Positions 22,018-30,141 of a stretch of 39,458 nucleotides of DNA are shown here, piece by piece; within the stretch, counting starts at the first letter, position 1; the number at the start of each line of letters is the position of its first letter. The stretch comes from an uncultured Clostridia bacterium (GTDB lineage Bacteria; Bacillota_I; Bacilli_A; RF39; UBA660), in contig CAMOMI010000005.1 in NCBI GenBank assembly GCA_946619755.1, positions 1-39,458 of the forward strand, written 5' to 3'. The notes under the pieces were generated by a model that did not search any database, had not been told where the DNA came from, and saw nothing but the letters and a program-made list of their open reading frames with translations. Position numbers and translations under genes: made by a program.

Positions 22018-23724
22018 ATGATTAGTTACAACAGTGGCGATGTAGTTCAATGCATGCGACAATATGATATGTTTGCTAATAGTTTAAATTTAGTTAAAGG
22101 TGCAAATGAAAAAGAAAAAATTGTTAAACAATTGACTAAATTAGAAGAAAAAATAATTAAAATTACTAACGATATATATGAAGAAGAATATTACACTTTA
22201 GCCAATAAGCAGTGTAGTCTTTTAAACGAAGAAAAAAATAGGATTACAATGCTTATTGATTTGATTAATCAAAGAATATCATATGTAGAGAAGAGATGTA
22301 ATAATCATTATCGTTTAACTGGTGAGAGTATCGATGTCGAAGAAGTCCTTGGCTCTTTGGAACTTGATAATCTTGAAAATAGAGTAAGAATAATTGATAA
22401 ATATGTTAAAAATAAAAAATTAGAAACTGAACTTAATGATGATGTTAAGTCACTATCTAATAAGATTGCATTAGCTAGTGAAAAAATAGAAATAAATAAA
22501 TCACTTAATGTAGAGTTAGAAGCAACATTTAAAAAAGTGTTAGCTAGTGCATTCGAAAAATTATCTTTGTATGATTTATTAGATGAAAAAGATAATATTT
22601 TATATGCATATTATGAAACGGAAAAATCATTAGATTTAGCAAGGCAAAATCTTGAAATTGCTAAGACAAGTCCAATGAATATTTTAAATGATTGTGAAAC
22701 AATGTATAATGATGTGAATAATGATTATGCTTATTATAAAGATAAGGTAAATACCTTAAGACTTATGGAATCATTTAATAAAGATGTAGATAATTATGAT
22801 GAACTAATTGAAAAAAGAAAAGAAATTAACGATTATTTAAAATATATTAATAATCAAGAGTTGATTAATTTAATTAAAGATACTATTGATAAACAGTATG
22901 CAACAATTCTTATGGAAGAACAAGATATAAATACATGTAATGATTTGATAATTGAAAAAGATAGAAAATTAGAAGCATTAAAAGAAATTGAAGAAGAAAA
23001 TAATAGTGATGAATTTCAAAATGTTTTGAAAGTTCTTATTGAAAACGAGAAGAAGAAACAAGAAAAAATGCTTGAAGAACAAAGAAAAATAGAAGAAGAA
23101 GAAAAAAAGAAAAAACTTGAAATTGAAAGAAAAAGACAAGAAGAAATACTTAAAAGACAGCGTATTATTGAAGAGGCTAGAAAAAAAGAAATTGAAAAAA
23201 GAACTAAAAAAATGTTAGAAGAGCAACATAAGTCTTTTATTCAAAGTAAAAAACCTGAAAAAGAGGTTAGCTTTGAAAATATTAAAGATGATTCTTTGAA
23301 TAATATTGAAGTAGTTGAAGAACCAAAAAATGTTGATTCAAGAAAAGAATTAGTATTAAATTTAAATAATTTAAAGCAAGAAACAATGATGAATGATAAT
23401 CTAGATAGTCAGGATAGTCAAAACTTTGTTGCTTATAAAAATAAAACAGAAATTGAGAATGAATTATTCGATGAGTTTAATAGTAGACAAGAGAAAAATC
23501 AACATGAATATAATACGGTTTCAGATGATAATAATAAGTTTTTTGAACCAAAATTATCTAAGATTGATACAGATATAAATGCAATGCTTGAAAAAACAGA
23601 TGATAATGATAATAAATTCCCAGATATGTCAATTGATGAATATATGAGGAGTTTTGATGAAAATAAAGTAAAAAGTATGGATAATATTTTTGCAGAAGAT
23701 GATTTTCCAACTATTCCAATGTAG
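22018..23724 (+). CDS. Long coiled-coil protein, unknown (first of operon)
   Basis: The protein has 568 residues from the ATG at 22018; the TTG at 22012 lies too close to AGAGGTGG. There is no membrane helix. Residues 20-330 are helical with heptad-like spacing. Residues 330-410 are a very charged single helix (EEQRKIEEEEKKKKLEIERK type). The last 150 residues are acidic and probably disordered, ending SIDEYMRSFDENKVKSMDNIFAEDDFPTIPM, which looks like a short binding peptide. The central region (KSLSNKIALASEKIEINKSLNVELEATFKKVL) loosely resembles a stretch in the next protein (RATLTNDKIIILEDELINNLLKAEGRL), suggesting old tandem paralogs. It heads a three-gene operon. A cytoplasmic scaffold or filament is my inference; no enzymatic motif is seen. 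Confidence 0.8.
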   Translation: MISYNSGDVVQCMRQYDMFANSLNLVKGANEKEKIVKQLTKLEEKIIKITNDIYEEEYYTLANKQCSLLNEEKNRITMLIDLINQRISYVEKRCNNHYRLTGESIDVEEVLGSLELDNLENRVRIIDKYVKNKKLETELNDDVKSLSNKIALASEKIEINKSLNVELEATFKKVLASAFEKLSLYDLLDEKDNILYAYYETEKSLDLARQNLEIAKTSPMNILNDCETMYNDVNNDYAYYKDKVNTLRLMESFNKDVDNYDELIEKRKEINDYLKYINNQELINLIKDTIDKQYATILMEEQDINTCNDLIIEKDRKLEALKEIEEENNSDEFQNVLKVLIENEKKKQEKMLEEQRKIEEEEKKKKLEIERKRQEEILKRQRIIEEARKKEIEKRTKKMLEEQHKSFIQSKKPEKEVSFENIKDDSLNNIEVVEEPKNVDSRKELVLNLNNLKQETMMNDNLDSQDSQNFVAYKNKTEIENELFDEFNSRQEKNQHEYNTVSDDNNKFFEPKLSKIDTDINAMLEKTDDNDNKFPDMSIDEYMRSFDENKVKSMDNIFAEDDFPTIPM

Positions 23725-23754
23725 TTTTATATTTATAAAATGAGGAGGTGAATT

Positions 23755-25560
23755 ATGTTAGTTATTGATGATAATAGAAGTAAACTTTTAAAGATGAAAG
23801 AAAAAATGTTAGAAGTTTCTTCTACTAATCGTGAAGAAATACTTAGTGATTATCGTGATTTGGTAATTCAAATAGATCATGAAATATATAATAAGTTAAT
23901 TGCTAAGATTAAAGATACTGATTATAATAATTTGCCTTTGGAAGAAGAATTGAGAGAACTTAGTTTATTTGAAGATAATTATAATGCCTTTGATGAATTA
24001 AGACATAGTTATATACAGGTTTATGAAAAATATGCTACTGACGAGTTAGAATTGTCGCCTTTAGATAATATTTTAATAGATAATATAAGAAAAAGAATTA
24101 GTGATATACAAGGTTATTTGATAAATTTAAAGAACTTAGAAAGTAATAAAACTGAGCTTTCAAGGTTATCACAAGAATTGGTAAATGAGGATAGAAGAGC
24201 AACACTTACTAATGATAAAATAATTATACTTGAAGATGAACTTATAAATAATTTGCTAAAAGCAGAAGGAAGATTACATGATGATAAAGGACAGTTAATA
24301 TATACAAGTGCTGTTAGTGAATATAAACAAAATGGATTTGATTTAAAAGAACTTCTAAATGATCAAAATAAATTAGATTTGGAGGTAAGCAAAGCATATA
24401 AAGAAGTAGATGATAGTCAAGAATTATTAGATGCCACATATATATGTTATCAGAATGCTCCAAATGAAGAGAATAGACAAATTTATATAAAGAATCATGT
24501 TGAGATGATTGTAGCTAAATATAAGTTGTCTTTAATTGAAATATTACAACTTATTTGCGATAAAGATAGTTACTATGACTTGGCTAAAAATAAACGATAT
24601 CATCTTTTGGATTTAATTAAAGAACGAAGAAGTTATATGAATTCTTTGGGAATAAAAGTTTATATAGATCCTTTTGATAGAATTAAGATAAAGGAGCAAC
24701 TTGAAATAATTAATTCACTTGGTGATAATAGTGCTAAGATAAGTGAGATAAGAGAGACGATTAGTTATTTAACTGGAATGATAGAGCAAACATCTGATGC
24801 AAATAAAGAATTACTTTTATCAATTAATAGTAATTTAGAAATGTTTAGAGATAATACCAATGTTACTGATATTATGAATAATTTAAATATTTCTGCTACT
24901 GACGAAGCTATTGATGAATTACCTGCTAATAAGGTTGTTAAAATATTTAATCCTTCAGATGATTTTATGGCAGATAGGGTTAGAGAAAAGACAAAAGGTG
25001 TTATTAGAAGAGTAAATGAAATGTTTAATATGCATTTTGAGGAACAGAAAGAGGTATCTACGGAAATTCCGGATTTACTTATTGAAAATGTATCAACTCC
25101 ATTAAATGATAATTTATTTATTAATGAAGGTGAGAATGTTTTTGATGAATCTGATAGTTATCAAAGTGAAGCAGCATTTCCTACGGATGTATTTATCCCA
25201 GAAGAAACTCAAATAGATGAGCAAGTTTATAGTGAAACTAATACTACTGATTCAACTATTCCTAAACAAGTATTTGATGATAAAAATCATAATTTAGAAG
25301 TTGATGATTCATCCTTGTTTCAAGAAGTAGAACCATTTACGCAGACACAATTATTTGATGATCGATCTGATGATGGGGTATTTACTGAAGAAATTAAAGA
25401 GAATAATAGTTTAGATTATACTATGCCAGATGCATTTTGGACGGTTAAGGATGATACTTCTAATGATAAAATTACTGATGTTGAAAGAACTCCATCTTTT
25501 GATGAACAAATTAATGCGCTTATTCAAAATGATGATTATGAACGAATTAGGAAAAAATAA
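23755..25560 (+). CDS. Long coiled-coil protein, unknown (second of operon)
   Basis: The protein has 601 residues behind a very strong GAGGAGGTGA site. Residues 1-380 are helical and charged without a membrane segment. A stretch near 395-430 (ANKVVKIFNPSDDFMADRVREKTKGVIRRVNEMF) looks globular or amphipathic. The last 170 residues are acidic and disordered, with repeated short Phe-containing pieces (SLFQEVEPFTQTQLFDD, MPDAFWTVKDD, TPSFDEQINALIQ) that resemble linear binding motifs. It shares the general plan of the protein encoded before it: helical body, then acidic tail with motifs. It is followed after 10 bases by a DUF1292-like gene. Function unknown. Confidence 0.8.
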   Translation: MLVIDDNRSKLLKMKEKMLEVSSTNREEILSDYRDLVIQIDHEIYNKLIAKIKDTDYNNLPLEEELRELSLFEDNYNAFDELRHSYIQVYEKYATDELELSPLDNILIDNIRKRISDIQGYLINLKNLESNKTELSRLSQELVNEDRRATLTNDKIIILEDELINNLLKAEGRLHDDKGQLIYTSAVSEYKQNGFDLKELLNDQNKLDLEVSKAYKEVDDSQELLDATYICYQNAPNEENRQIYIKNHVEMIVAKYKLSLIEILQLICDKDSYYDLAKNKRYHLLDLIKERRSYMNSLGIKVYIDPFDRIKIKEQLEIINSLGDNSAKISEIRETISYLTGMIEQTSDANKELLLSINSNLEMFRDNTNVTDIMNNLNISATDEAIDELPANKVVKIFNPSDDFMADRVREKTKGVIRRVNEMFNMHFEEQKEVSTEIPDLLIENVSTPLNDNLFINEGENVFDESDSYQSEAAFPTDVFIPEETQIDEQVYSETNTTDSTIPKQVFDDKNHNLEVDDSSLFQEVEPFTQTQLFDDRSDDGVFTEEIKENNSLDYTMPDAFWTVKDDTSNDKITDVERTPSFDEQINALIQNDDYERIRKK

Positions 25561-25570
25561 TGGAGGAAAT

Positions 25571-25813
25571 ATGGAATTAGAAATAAATAAAATAGTTACT
25601 TTAGGTAATGATGAAGAATATTTGATTGTCGACAAGGTAGAAAAAGACGATAGAGAATATTATTATATTGCAGAAGTAAATGAAGATGGAACTGATATAA
25701 AAGATAATTATAAAATAGTATGTGCAACATATAAAGACGGAGATGTTTATTTAGATGAAGTACTTGGCGAAGATAAACTTAAGATGATCCTGCCTTTATT
25801 TGTTAAAGAATAA
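25571..25813 (+). CDS. DUF1292-like small protein
   Basis: The protein has 80 residues from the ATG at 25571 (TGGAGGAAAT before it); the ORF-track start at 25430 lies within the previous gene. The pattern KIVTLGNDEEYLIVDKVEKDDREYYYIAEV is the DUF1292 kind: a small acidic beta-rich protein of unknown role found across Bacillota, often near the holliday-junction resolvase yrrK. A clear paralog lies at 38787 (KIVKLGNNQEFLILDQTELDDNVYYLGIM). Both copies directly follow a gene for a very large coiled-coil protein, which suggests that DUF1292 proteins here act as partners of such proteins. A terminator overlaps its stop codon. Confidence 0.82.
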   Translation: MELEINKIVTLGNDEEYLIVDKVEKDDREYYYIAEVNEDGTDIKDNYKIVCATYKDGDVYLDEVLGEDKLKMILPLFVKE

Positions 25814-25834
25814 TGCCAATTTTGGCATTTTTTC
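25812..25834 (+). terminator. Terminator of the coiled-coil operon
   Basis: AATGCCAA pairs with TTGGCATT, followed by a T-run. The stop codon touches the stem. Confidence 0.85.
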
Positions 25835-25863
25835 TTGACAAAATAATAAATATTTAATATAAT
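25835..25863 (+). promoter_or_regulatory. Perfect consensus promoter of rplM-rpsI
   Basis: TTGACA and TATAAT are separated by 17 bases, directly after the preceding terminator. All twelve consensus positions match. Confidence 0.92.
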
Positions 25864-25869
25864 CATAAT

Positions 25870-25953
25870 CGGTACATTTTATATCGGACTTATTTTCGTA
25901 TTGGGAACACGAAAATGGGAATGATAAATATTAATAATTATAAGGAGAAAAAA
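25870..25953 (+). promoter_or_regulatory. L13 ribosomal-protein leader
   Basis: The 84-base leader contains the strong hairpin ATTTTCGT-ATTGGGAAC-ACGAAAAT (25892-25916) followed by GGGAATGATAAAT and an AAGGAG site. A structured leader ahead of rplM in Bacillota is known as the L13 leader, thought to bind L13 for feedback control. The hairpin fits this class by position and size; the detailed consensus could not be checked. Confidence 0.62.
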
Positions 25954-26391
25954 ATGAAAACATTTATGCAAACTAAAGAGACTGTTACTAGAGATTGGTA
26001 TGTTATCGATGCAACTGATATGCCACTTGGTAGAGTAGCAGCTAAAGCAGCATCAATGTTAAGGGGTAAACATAAAGTAACATATACTCCACACATTGAT
26101 TGCGGTGATAATATTATCATTATTAATGCTGATAAAGTGTTATTAACTGGTAATAAATTAGAAGGAAAGAAATATTATAATCACAGTAGATATGCTGGTG
26201 GTTTAAGAACAAGAACTGGTAAGGAAATGTTAGAAAACTATCCAGTAGAAATGGTAGAAAGAGCTGTTAAAGGAATGCTTCCACATAATAGATTGGGAAG
26301 ACAAATGTATAAGAAATTATTCGTATACACAGGAAGTGAACATCCTCATATGGCGCAACAACCAAAAGAAATTAAGGTAGGGAGAGAATAA
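25954..26391 (+). CDS. rplM: 50S ribosomal protein L13
   Basis: The protein has 145 residues from the ATG at 25954, behind AAGGAGAAAA; the ORF-track start at 25915 lies in the leader hairpin. [28 protein letters not shown], then [39 protein letters not shown] and [28 protein letters not shown], are the full L13 signature. It binds 23S rRNA early in 50S assembly. It is co-transcribed with rpsI, 2 bases downstream. Confidence 0.98.
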   Translation: MKTFMQTKETVTRDWYVIDATDMPLGRVAAKAASMLRGKHKVTYTPHIDCGDNIIIINADKVLLTGNKLEGKKYYNHSRYAGGLRTRTGKEMLENYPVEMVERAVKGMLPHNRLGRQMYKKLFVYTGSEHPHMAQQPKEIKVGRE

Positions 26392-26393
26392 TT

Positions 26394-26819
26394 ATGGCAA
26401 AGAAAAATGAAAATAGAGTATTCTGTGGAACTGGTAGAAGAAAAAGTTCTGTAGCTAGAGTTAGACTTATCCCAGGAAGTGGTAAAATAACTGTTAATGG
26501 ACGTGATGTTAATGAATATATGCCATTCCCAGTATTAGTAATGGACTTAAAACAACCACTTGAACTTACTAATAATTTAGAAACTTTTGATATTGAATGT
26601 AATGTTGAGGGCGGTGGATTTTCTGGACAAACTGGTGCAATTAGACTAGGAATCACAAGAGCATTACTTGAATATGATAAAGAAAATGAAGGTAATGAAG
26701 ATAGTTATAGAAAGATTCTTAAGAAAGCTGGTATGGTAACTAGAGATCCTAGAAGTAAGGAAAGAAAGAAACCAGGTCTTAAAGCTGCAAGAAGAGCTCC
26801 ACAATTTAGTAAGAGATAA
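26394..26819 (+). CDS. rpsI: 30S ribosomal protein S9
   Basis: The protein has 141 residues. [31 protein letters not shown] begins the S9 domain. [23 protein letters not shown] and the C-terminal [24 protein letters not shown] end it; the terminal SKR tail reaches the P-site tRNA. A short extension at the N terminus makes it about ten residues longer than usual. A short stretch before its ATG (GTAGGGAGAG) serves as the ribosome binding site. Confidence 0.98.
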   Translation: MAKKNENRVFCGTGRRKSSVARVRLIPGSGKITVNGRDVNEYMPFPVLVMDLKQPLELTNNLETFDIECNVEGGGFSGQTGAIRLGITRALLEYDKENEGNEDSYRKILKKAGMVTRDPRSKERKKPGLKAARRAPQFSKR

Positions 26820-26825
26820 TCAAAT

Positions 26826-26851
26826 AAAAATCCGAATATTCGGATTTTTTT
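26826..26851 (+). terminator. Terminator after rpsI
   Basis: AAATCCGAAT and ATTCGGATTT form a perfect palindrome, followed by T-rich sequence. Confidence 0.9.
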
Positions 26852-26885
26852 ATATCTTTTTTAATTGTGTTATTCTTTAATACTA

Positions 26886-26914
26886 TTGACATGTTAAAGA
26901 ACATAATATATAAT
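26886..26914 (+). promoter_or_regulatory. Perfect consensus promoter of the GntR-ABC operon
   Basis: TTGACA and TATAAT are separated by 17 bases. The palindrome at 26919-26940 lies just downstream, over the predicted start site at about 26921. Confidence 0.9.
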
Positions 26915-26918
26915 ATTA

Positions 26919-26940
26919 TTGTATTAATTAAGTAATACAA
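26919..26940 (+). promoter_or_regulatory. Palindromic operator, probable YtrA-type GntR site
   Basis: TTGTATTA and TAATACAA are perfect inverted repeats around the 6-base spacer ATTAAG. The site lies 4 bases after the -10 and covers the predicted transcription start, where bound repressor would block transcription. The half-site resembles the GTATTA/TAATAC form known for YtrA-type GntR repressors, which usually control their own operon with ABC genes, as here. Confidence 0.78.
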
Positions 26941-26952
26941 TGAGGTGAAAGA

Positions 26953-27312
26953 ATGGAATTTACATTTGATAACAATATTCCAATATATATTCAGTTACTT
27001 GAGTATATGAAAATATATCTTATTTCTGGAGTATTTAAAAGTGGTGATAAATTGCCATCTGTTAGGGAATTTGCAACAACTTTTAAGGTTAATCCTAATA
27101 CGATGCAAAAAGCATTAGCAGAGTTAGAAAGTATGAAACTTATTTATACCGAAAGAACTAATGGTAAATATGTAACAAAAGATAGTAAGTTAATTGAAAA
27201 ATTGAAAGATGAATATGCAATTACTCTAGCTAAAAGTTATTTTCAAGGAATGAGAAGAATTGGACTTGGTAAAGCTGATTCAATTAAGTATTTGGAAGGA
27301 ATTGATGAATGA
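26953..27312 (+). CDS. GntR-family repressor, YtrA subfamily
   Basis: The protein has 119 residues. The winged helix-turn-helix spans about 9-75: PIYIQLLEYMKIYLISGVFKSGDKLPSVREFATTFKVNPNTMQKALAELESMKLIYTERTNGKYV. After it there is only a short helical tail of about 40 residues, which defines the YtrA subfamily rather than the larger effector-binding groups. TGAGGTGA precedes the ATG. The palindrome in its promoter and the overlapping ABC genes point to self-regulation. The stop is TGA, one of two in the window. Confidence 0.93.
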   Translation: MEFTFDNNIPIYIQLLEYMKIYLISGVFKSGDKLPSVREFATTFKVNPNTMQKALAELESMKLIYTERTNGKYVTKDSKLIEKLKDEYAITLAKSYFQGMRRIGLGKADSIKYLEGIDE

Positions 27313-28009
27313 GATGAAATTATTAGAAATTAAGGATTTAAATAAATCTTTTGATGATAAACAAATACTTAAAGATATTAATTTGAGTATTTCAGAGGGA
27401 AAAATTGTTGGATTGTTAGGAAAAAATGGCGCTGGTAAAACAACTTTAATTAAATTAATTAATGATTTATTAACACCAACTTCTGGCACAGTAATGATAA
27501 AAGGAGAAAAAGTTGGGGTTGAAAGCAAAAAAGTCATTTCATATTTGCCTGAGCGAACATATTTAAATAAACAAATGAAAGTATCTGAAGTAATAGATTA
27601 TTTTGCTGATTTTTATGATAATTTTGATATTGAAAAGGCTAAAAAATTATTAATAGATTTAGACTTAGATATTAATCAAAAATTATCTAAAATGAGTAAA
27701 GGAATGCAAGAAAAGGTACAATTAGTACTTGTTATGTCAAGAATTGCTGATTTATATATTTTAGATGAACCATTGGGTGGTGTTGATCCAGCAACGAGAG
27801 ATTATATTTTAGATACGATACTAACTAATTTTAATGATGGAGCAAGTGTTATAATTTCAACTCATTTAATATCTGATATAGAAAGAATACTTGATGAAGT
27901 AATATTTATTGATAAGGGTAAAATAATATTACAAAGTGATGCTGATAAGTTAAGAAACAAAGAAAAATTATCAATTGATGAAATCTTTAGGAGGATGTTT
28001 AAATGTTAA
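27305..28009 (+). CDS. ABC transporter ATP-binding protein
   Basis: The protein has 234 residues from the ATG at 27305, which fits GGAAGGA and overlaps gntR by 8 bases; the ATG at 27314 is an alternative. Walker A is GLLGKNGAGKTTLIKL (about 37-52). The signature is LSKMSKGMQEKVQ, Walker B is LYILDEPLGGVDPATRD, and the H-loop is STHLISD. It belongs to the drug or bacitracin-type (YtrB/BcrA-like) exporters, whose ATPase often follows a YtrA-type regulator. The substrate is unknown; in relatives it may be cell-wall antibiotics. Confidence 0.95.
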   Translation: MNEMKLLEIKDLNKSFDDKQILKDINLSISEGKIVGLLGKNGAGKTTLIKLINDLLTPTSGTVMIKGEKVGVESKKVISYLPERTYLNKQMKVSEVIDYFADFYDNFDIEKAKKLLIDLDLDINQKLSKMSKGMQEKVQLVLVMSRIADLYILDEPLGGVDPATRDYILDTILTNFNDGASVIISTHLISDIERILDEVIFIDKGKIILQSDADKLRNKEKLSIDEIFRRMFKC

Positions 28010-28794
28010 CAAAATTATTAAAGTATGATTTAAAATATATGATAAAAAATATGAGTATATTTTATATATTAGGAATATTTTTTGCTATAACTACAAGAAT
28101 CTTTTTCTCTTTAGAACAATCAGTAATTGTTAACATAATAGGTCAGATTAGTGTTGGATGTATGTTTTCTATACTAGCTAATATTTTAATTAATACTATA
28201 ATGCGTAGTTGGATAAGATTTAGAGATTCAATATATAAAGATGAGGCTTATTTAACCCATACTCTTCCTGTTACAAAGAATGATATTTATAATTCTAAGT
28301 TTTTTCAAACATTAATCTTTTTTATAGTAGGCTTTGTGATTATTATATTGAGTTTATTTATTGCTTATTATACAAAAGAAAGATGGTTAGAATTAAGGAG
28401 CTTAATTAGTTCTATAACAACTGGTTTAGAGTTTAATACTACATTATTTATTGTAAGTTTTATTGCTATTATTTTCTTAGAAGTATTTAATGCAATACAA
28501 TGTGGCTTTTTAGGAATAATTTTAGGTTATAGAAAGAGTAATAATAAAATAGGCTTTTCTGTGTTGTTTGGGTTTATAGCATACTTGTTATCACAAAGCA
28601 TTGTATTATTGTTAGTATTTATAGTTGGTTTATTTGATAGTAGTATTATGAATTTGTTTACAAATAATATATTATTGGATACTAAATCATTAAAAATATT
28701 AATTGTATTAGCAGTTATTATTTATTTAGGAATAATTTTATTAATGAGTTTGTTGTGTAGAAGAGAACTTAATAAGGGTGTTGATATTGAATAA
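28003..28794 (+). CDS. ABC-2-type membrane permease
   Basis: The protein has 263 residues, with about six membrane helices (near 14-36, 41-62, 102-122, 140-165, 182-208 and 236-257). TKLLKYDLKYMIKNMSIFYILG at the start and the AYLTHTLPVTKNDIYNSKFFQ loop are typical of single-gene ABC-2 permeases that pair with YtrB/BcrA-like ATPases. It overlaps the ATPase gene by 7 bases, with AGGAGGA inside that gene. It forms the membrane half of the transporter. The operon ends at the terminator at 28854; the 60 bases before the terminator contain nothing I recognise. Confidence 0.88.
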   Translation: MLTKLLKYDLKYMIKNMSIFYILGIFFAITTRIFFSLEQSVIVNIIGQISVGCMFSILANILINTIMRSWIRFRDSIYKDEAYLTHTLPVTKNDIYNSKFFQTLIFFIVGFVIIILSLFIAYYTKERWLELRSLISSITTGLEFNTTLFIVSFIAIIFLEVFNAIQCGFLGIILGYRKSNNKIGFSVLFGFIAYLLSQSIVLLLVFIVGLFDSSIMNLFTNNILLDTKSLKILIVLAVIIYLGIILLMSLLCRRELNKGVDIE

Positions 28795-28853
28795 TAAAAT
28801 GTTATATAGACTATTTATGATAGAAATAGTGTTTAATAGTTAGTGAACAATTT

Positions 28854-28880
28854 AAAAGTCCAATTATTTGGACTTTTTTT
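28854..28880 (+). terminator. Terminator of the GntR-ABC operon
   Basis: AAGTCCAA and TTGGACTT form an 8-bp stem around TTAT, followed by a T-run. Confidence 0.9.
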
Positions 28881-28914
28881 GAATTTTAATAATTACTTAT
28901 TTATACTTAAAATA

Positions 28915-28943
28915 TTGTAAAAGATTTAATAATATGATATTAT
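28915..28943 (+). promoter_or_regulatory. Promoter of the methyltransferase gene
   Basis: TTGTAA and TATTAT are separated by 17 bases, with TGA before the -10 (extended). The leader of about 64 bases to the GTG start contains no structure I can name. Confidence 0.72.
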
Positions 28944-29013
28944 CTAATAGAGTACGTTAGTAGATAGATAATGGTTAGTATAAATATTTTTATTGAGATT
29001 TGGAGGTAGTAAA

Positions 29014-29670
29014 GTGAATCAAGAAAATAAAAATAATATTGAATATTGGAATAAACTGCATGCATACTATGAACGTAATGATATAATTAAAGAAAGTGTT
29101 GGTGATAATTGGCTCGATAGATTTGATGAGGTAATTTTGCCATCTAGAGGTCCAGCAATCGATTTGGGATGTGGTAGTGGTAATGATACATATTCTTTAA
29201 TCAGTAGAGGAAAAAAAGTTATTGCTTGTGATGCTTCACCTAATGCAATAGCTAACGTTGAAAGAAATTTTCCTGAAGTAATGGGAACATGTTGCTTTGA
29301 TATGTTAGATAGTTTTCCTTTTTATAATAATTCAACTGACTTGATAATTGCAGATTTATGCTTGCATTATTTTAAGAGAGAAGATACCATTAAGATACTT
29401 AAGGAAATTAGAAGAATACTTGTTAATAATGGCAACATTCTCATAAGAGTTAATTCTATGAATGATATTAATCATGGCGCAGGGAATGGTAAGGAAGTAG
29501 AACGTCACTTATATATGACAGAAGATGGTCGATATAAAAGATTTTTTGATACCCATGATATATATGATTTTTTTAATATATTTGATATAAAATATGTTAG
29601 AGAAGATATAATGACAAGATATAAACTAGAAAAAAGGTTATATACAATTAGATTAAGAAATAAAAAATAA
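29014..29670 (+). CDS. Class I SAM-dependent methyltransferase
   Basis: The protein has 218 residues from the GTG at 29014, which is 7 bases after GGAGG; the ORF-track start at 28993 lacks such a site. The SAM motif I is AIDLGCGSGNDTYSL (about 47-61). Motif II has VIACDASPNAI, and a central ADLCLHYFKREDTIKILKEIRRILVNNGNILIRVNS matches the Methyltransf_11 / TehB-like group. The substrate is not clear. It is a single-gene unit between a terminator and the rpsO promoter. Confidence 0.9.
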   Translation: MNQENKNNIEYWNKLHAYYERNDIIKESVGDNWLDRFDEVILPSRGPAIDLGCGSGNDTYSLISRGKKVIACDASPNAIANVERNFPEVMGTCCFDMLDSFPFYNNSTDLIIADLCLHYFKREDTIKILKEIRRILVNNGNILIRVNSMNDINHGAGNGKEVERHLYMTEDGRYKRFFDTHDIYDFFNIFDIKYVREDIMTRYKLEKRLYTIRLRNKK

Positions 29671-29691
29671 GTTTAAAATTTAATAAAATAC

Positions 29692-29720
29692 TTGCATAAA
29701 ATAGAAATATAGTGTATACT
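29692..29720 (+). promoter_or_regulatory. Promoter of rpsO-pnp
   Basis: TTGCAT and TATACT are separated by 17 bases. Confidence 0.82.
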
Positions 29721-29726
29721 CTAATT

Positions 29727-29800
29727 GTTCCTATTTCTTGGGGTTTCGTACTCCTTACGAGCTACTAGGATATAGGTGTAAAATTTAATAAAGGAGGATG
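29727..29800 (+). promoter_or_regulatory. S15 (rpsO) leader, probable autoregulatory RNA
   Basis: CCTAT at 29730 pairs with ATAGG at 29772 to close a structure that contains the inner hairpin TCGTA-CTCCT-TACGA (29746-29760). S15 leaders of this size that bind S15 and repress their own gene are known in many bacteria. This hairpin pair has the right position; exact consensus bases could not be verified. Confidence 0.6.
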
Positions 29801-29805
29801 GAGAA

Positions 29806-30075
29806 ATGGCTTTAACTAAAGAAACTAAGACTAAGATTATTAAAAAATATGCTAGAGATGAAAAAGATACTGGTTCTCCAGAAGTTCAAATAGCTATTTT
29901 AACTGAAGAAATAAATGCTTTAACTGAGCATTTAAAGAACAATAAGCAAGATAAACATTCTAAACGTGGTCTATTAATTAAAGTTGGTAAAAGAAGAAGC
30001 TTGCTTAACTATTTACTTAAGACTGATGTTAAGAGATATCGTGAAGTTGTTAAGAGTCTTGGACTTAGAAAGTAA
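29806..30075 (+). CDS. rpsO: 30S ribosomal protein S15
   Basis: The protein has 89 residues, exact family size. [69 protein letters not shown] is the full S15 signature, and the end [19 protein letters not shown] is typical. It binds the central domain of 16S rRNA. AAGGAGGA precedes the ATG. It lies ahead of pnp, the common bacterial order. Confidence 0.98.
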   Translation: MALTKETKTKIIKKYARDEKDTGSPEVQIAILTEEINALTEHLKNNKQDKHSKRGLLIKVGKRRSLLNYLLKTDVKRYREVVKSLGLRK

Positions 30076-30093
30076 TTTTATTTTAAAAAACGT

Positions 30094-30120
30094 AGGCACT
30101 CTTTTTTGGGTGCCTTTAAT
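30094..30120 (+). terminator. Hairpin between rpsO and pnp (partial terminator or processing site)
   Basis: AGGCAC and GTGCCT form a stem around TCTTTTTTGG, followed by TTTAATTT, a weak T-run. It may be a leaky terminator lowering pnp relative to rpsO. In other bacteria a hairpin here is cut by RNase III to control pnp. Which applies cannot be told. Confidence 0.6.
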
Positions 30121-30141
30121 TTGGTAGAAATGAGGTAGAAT

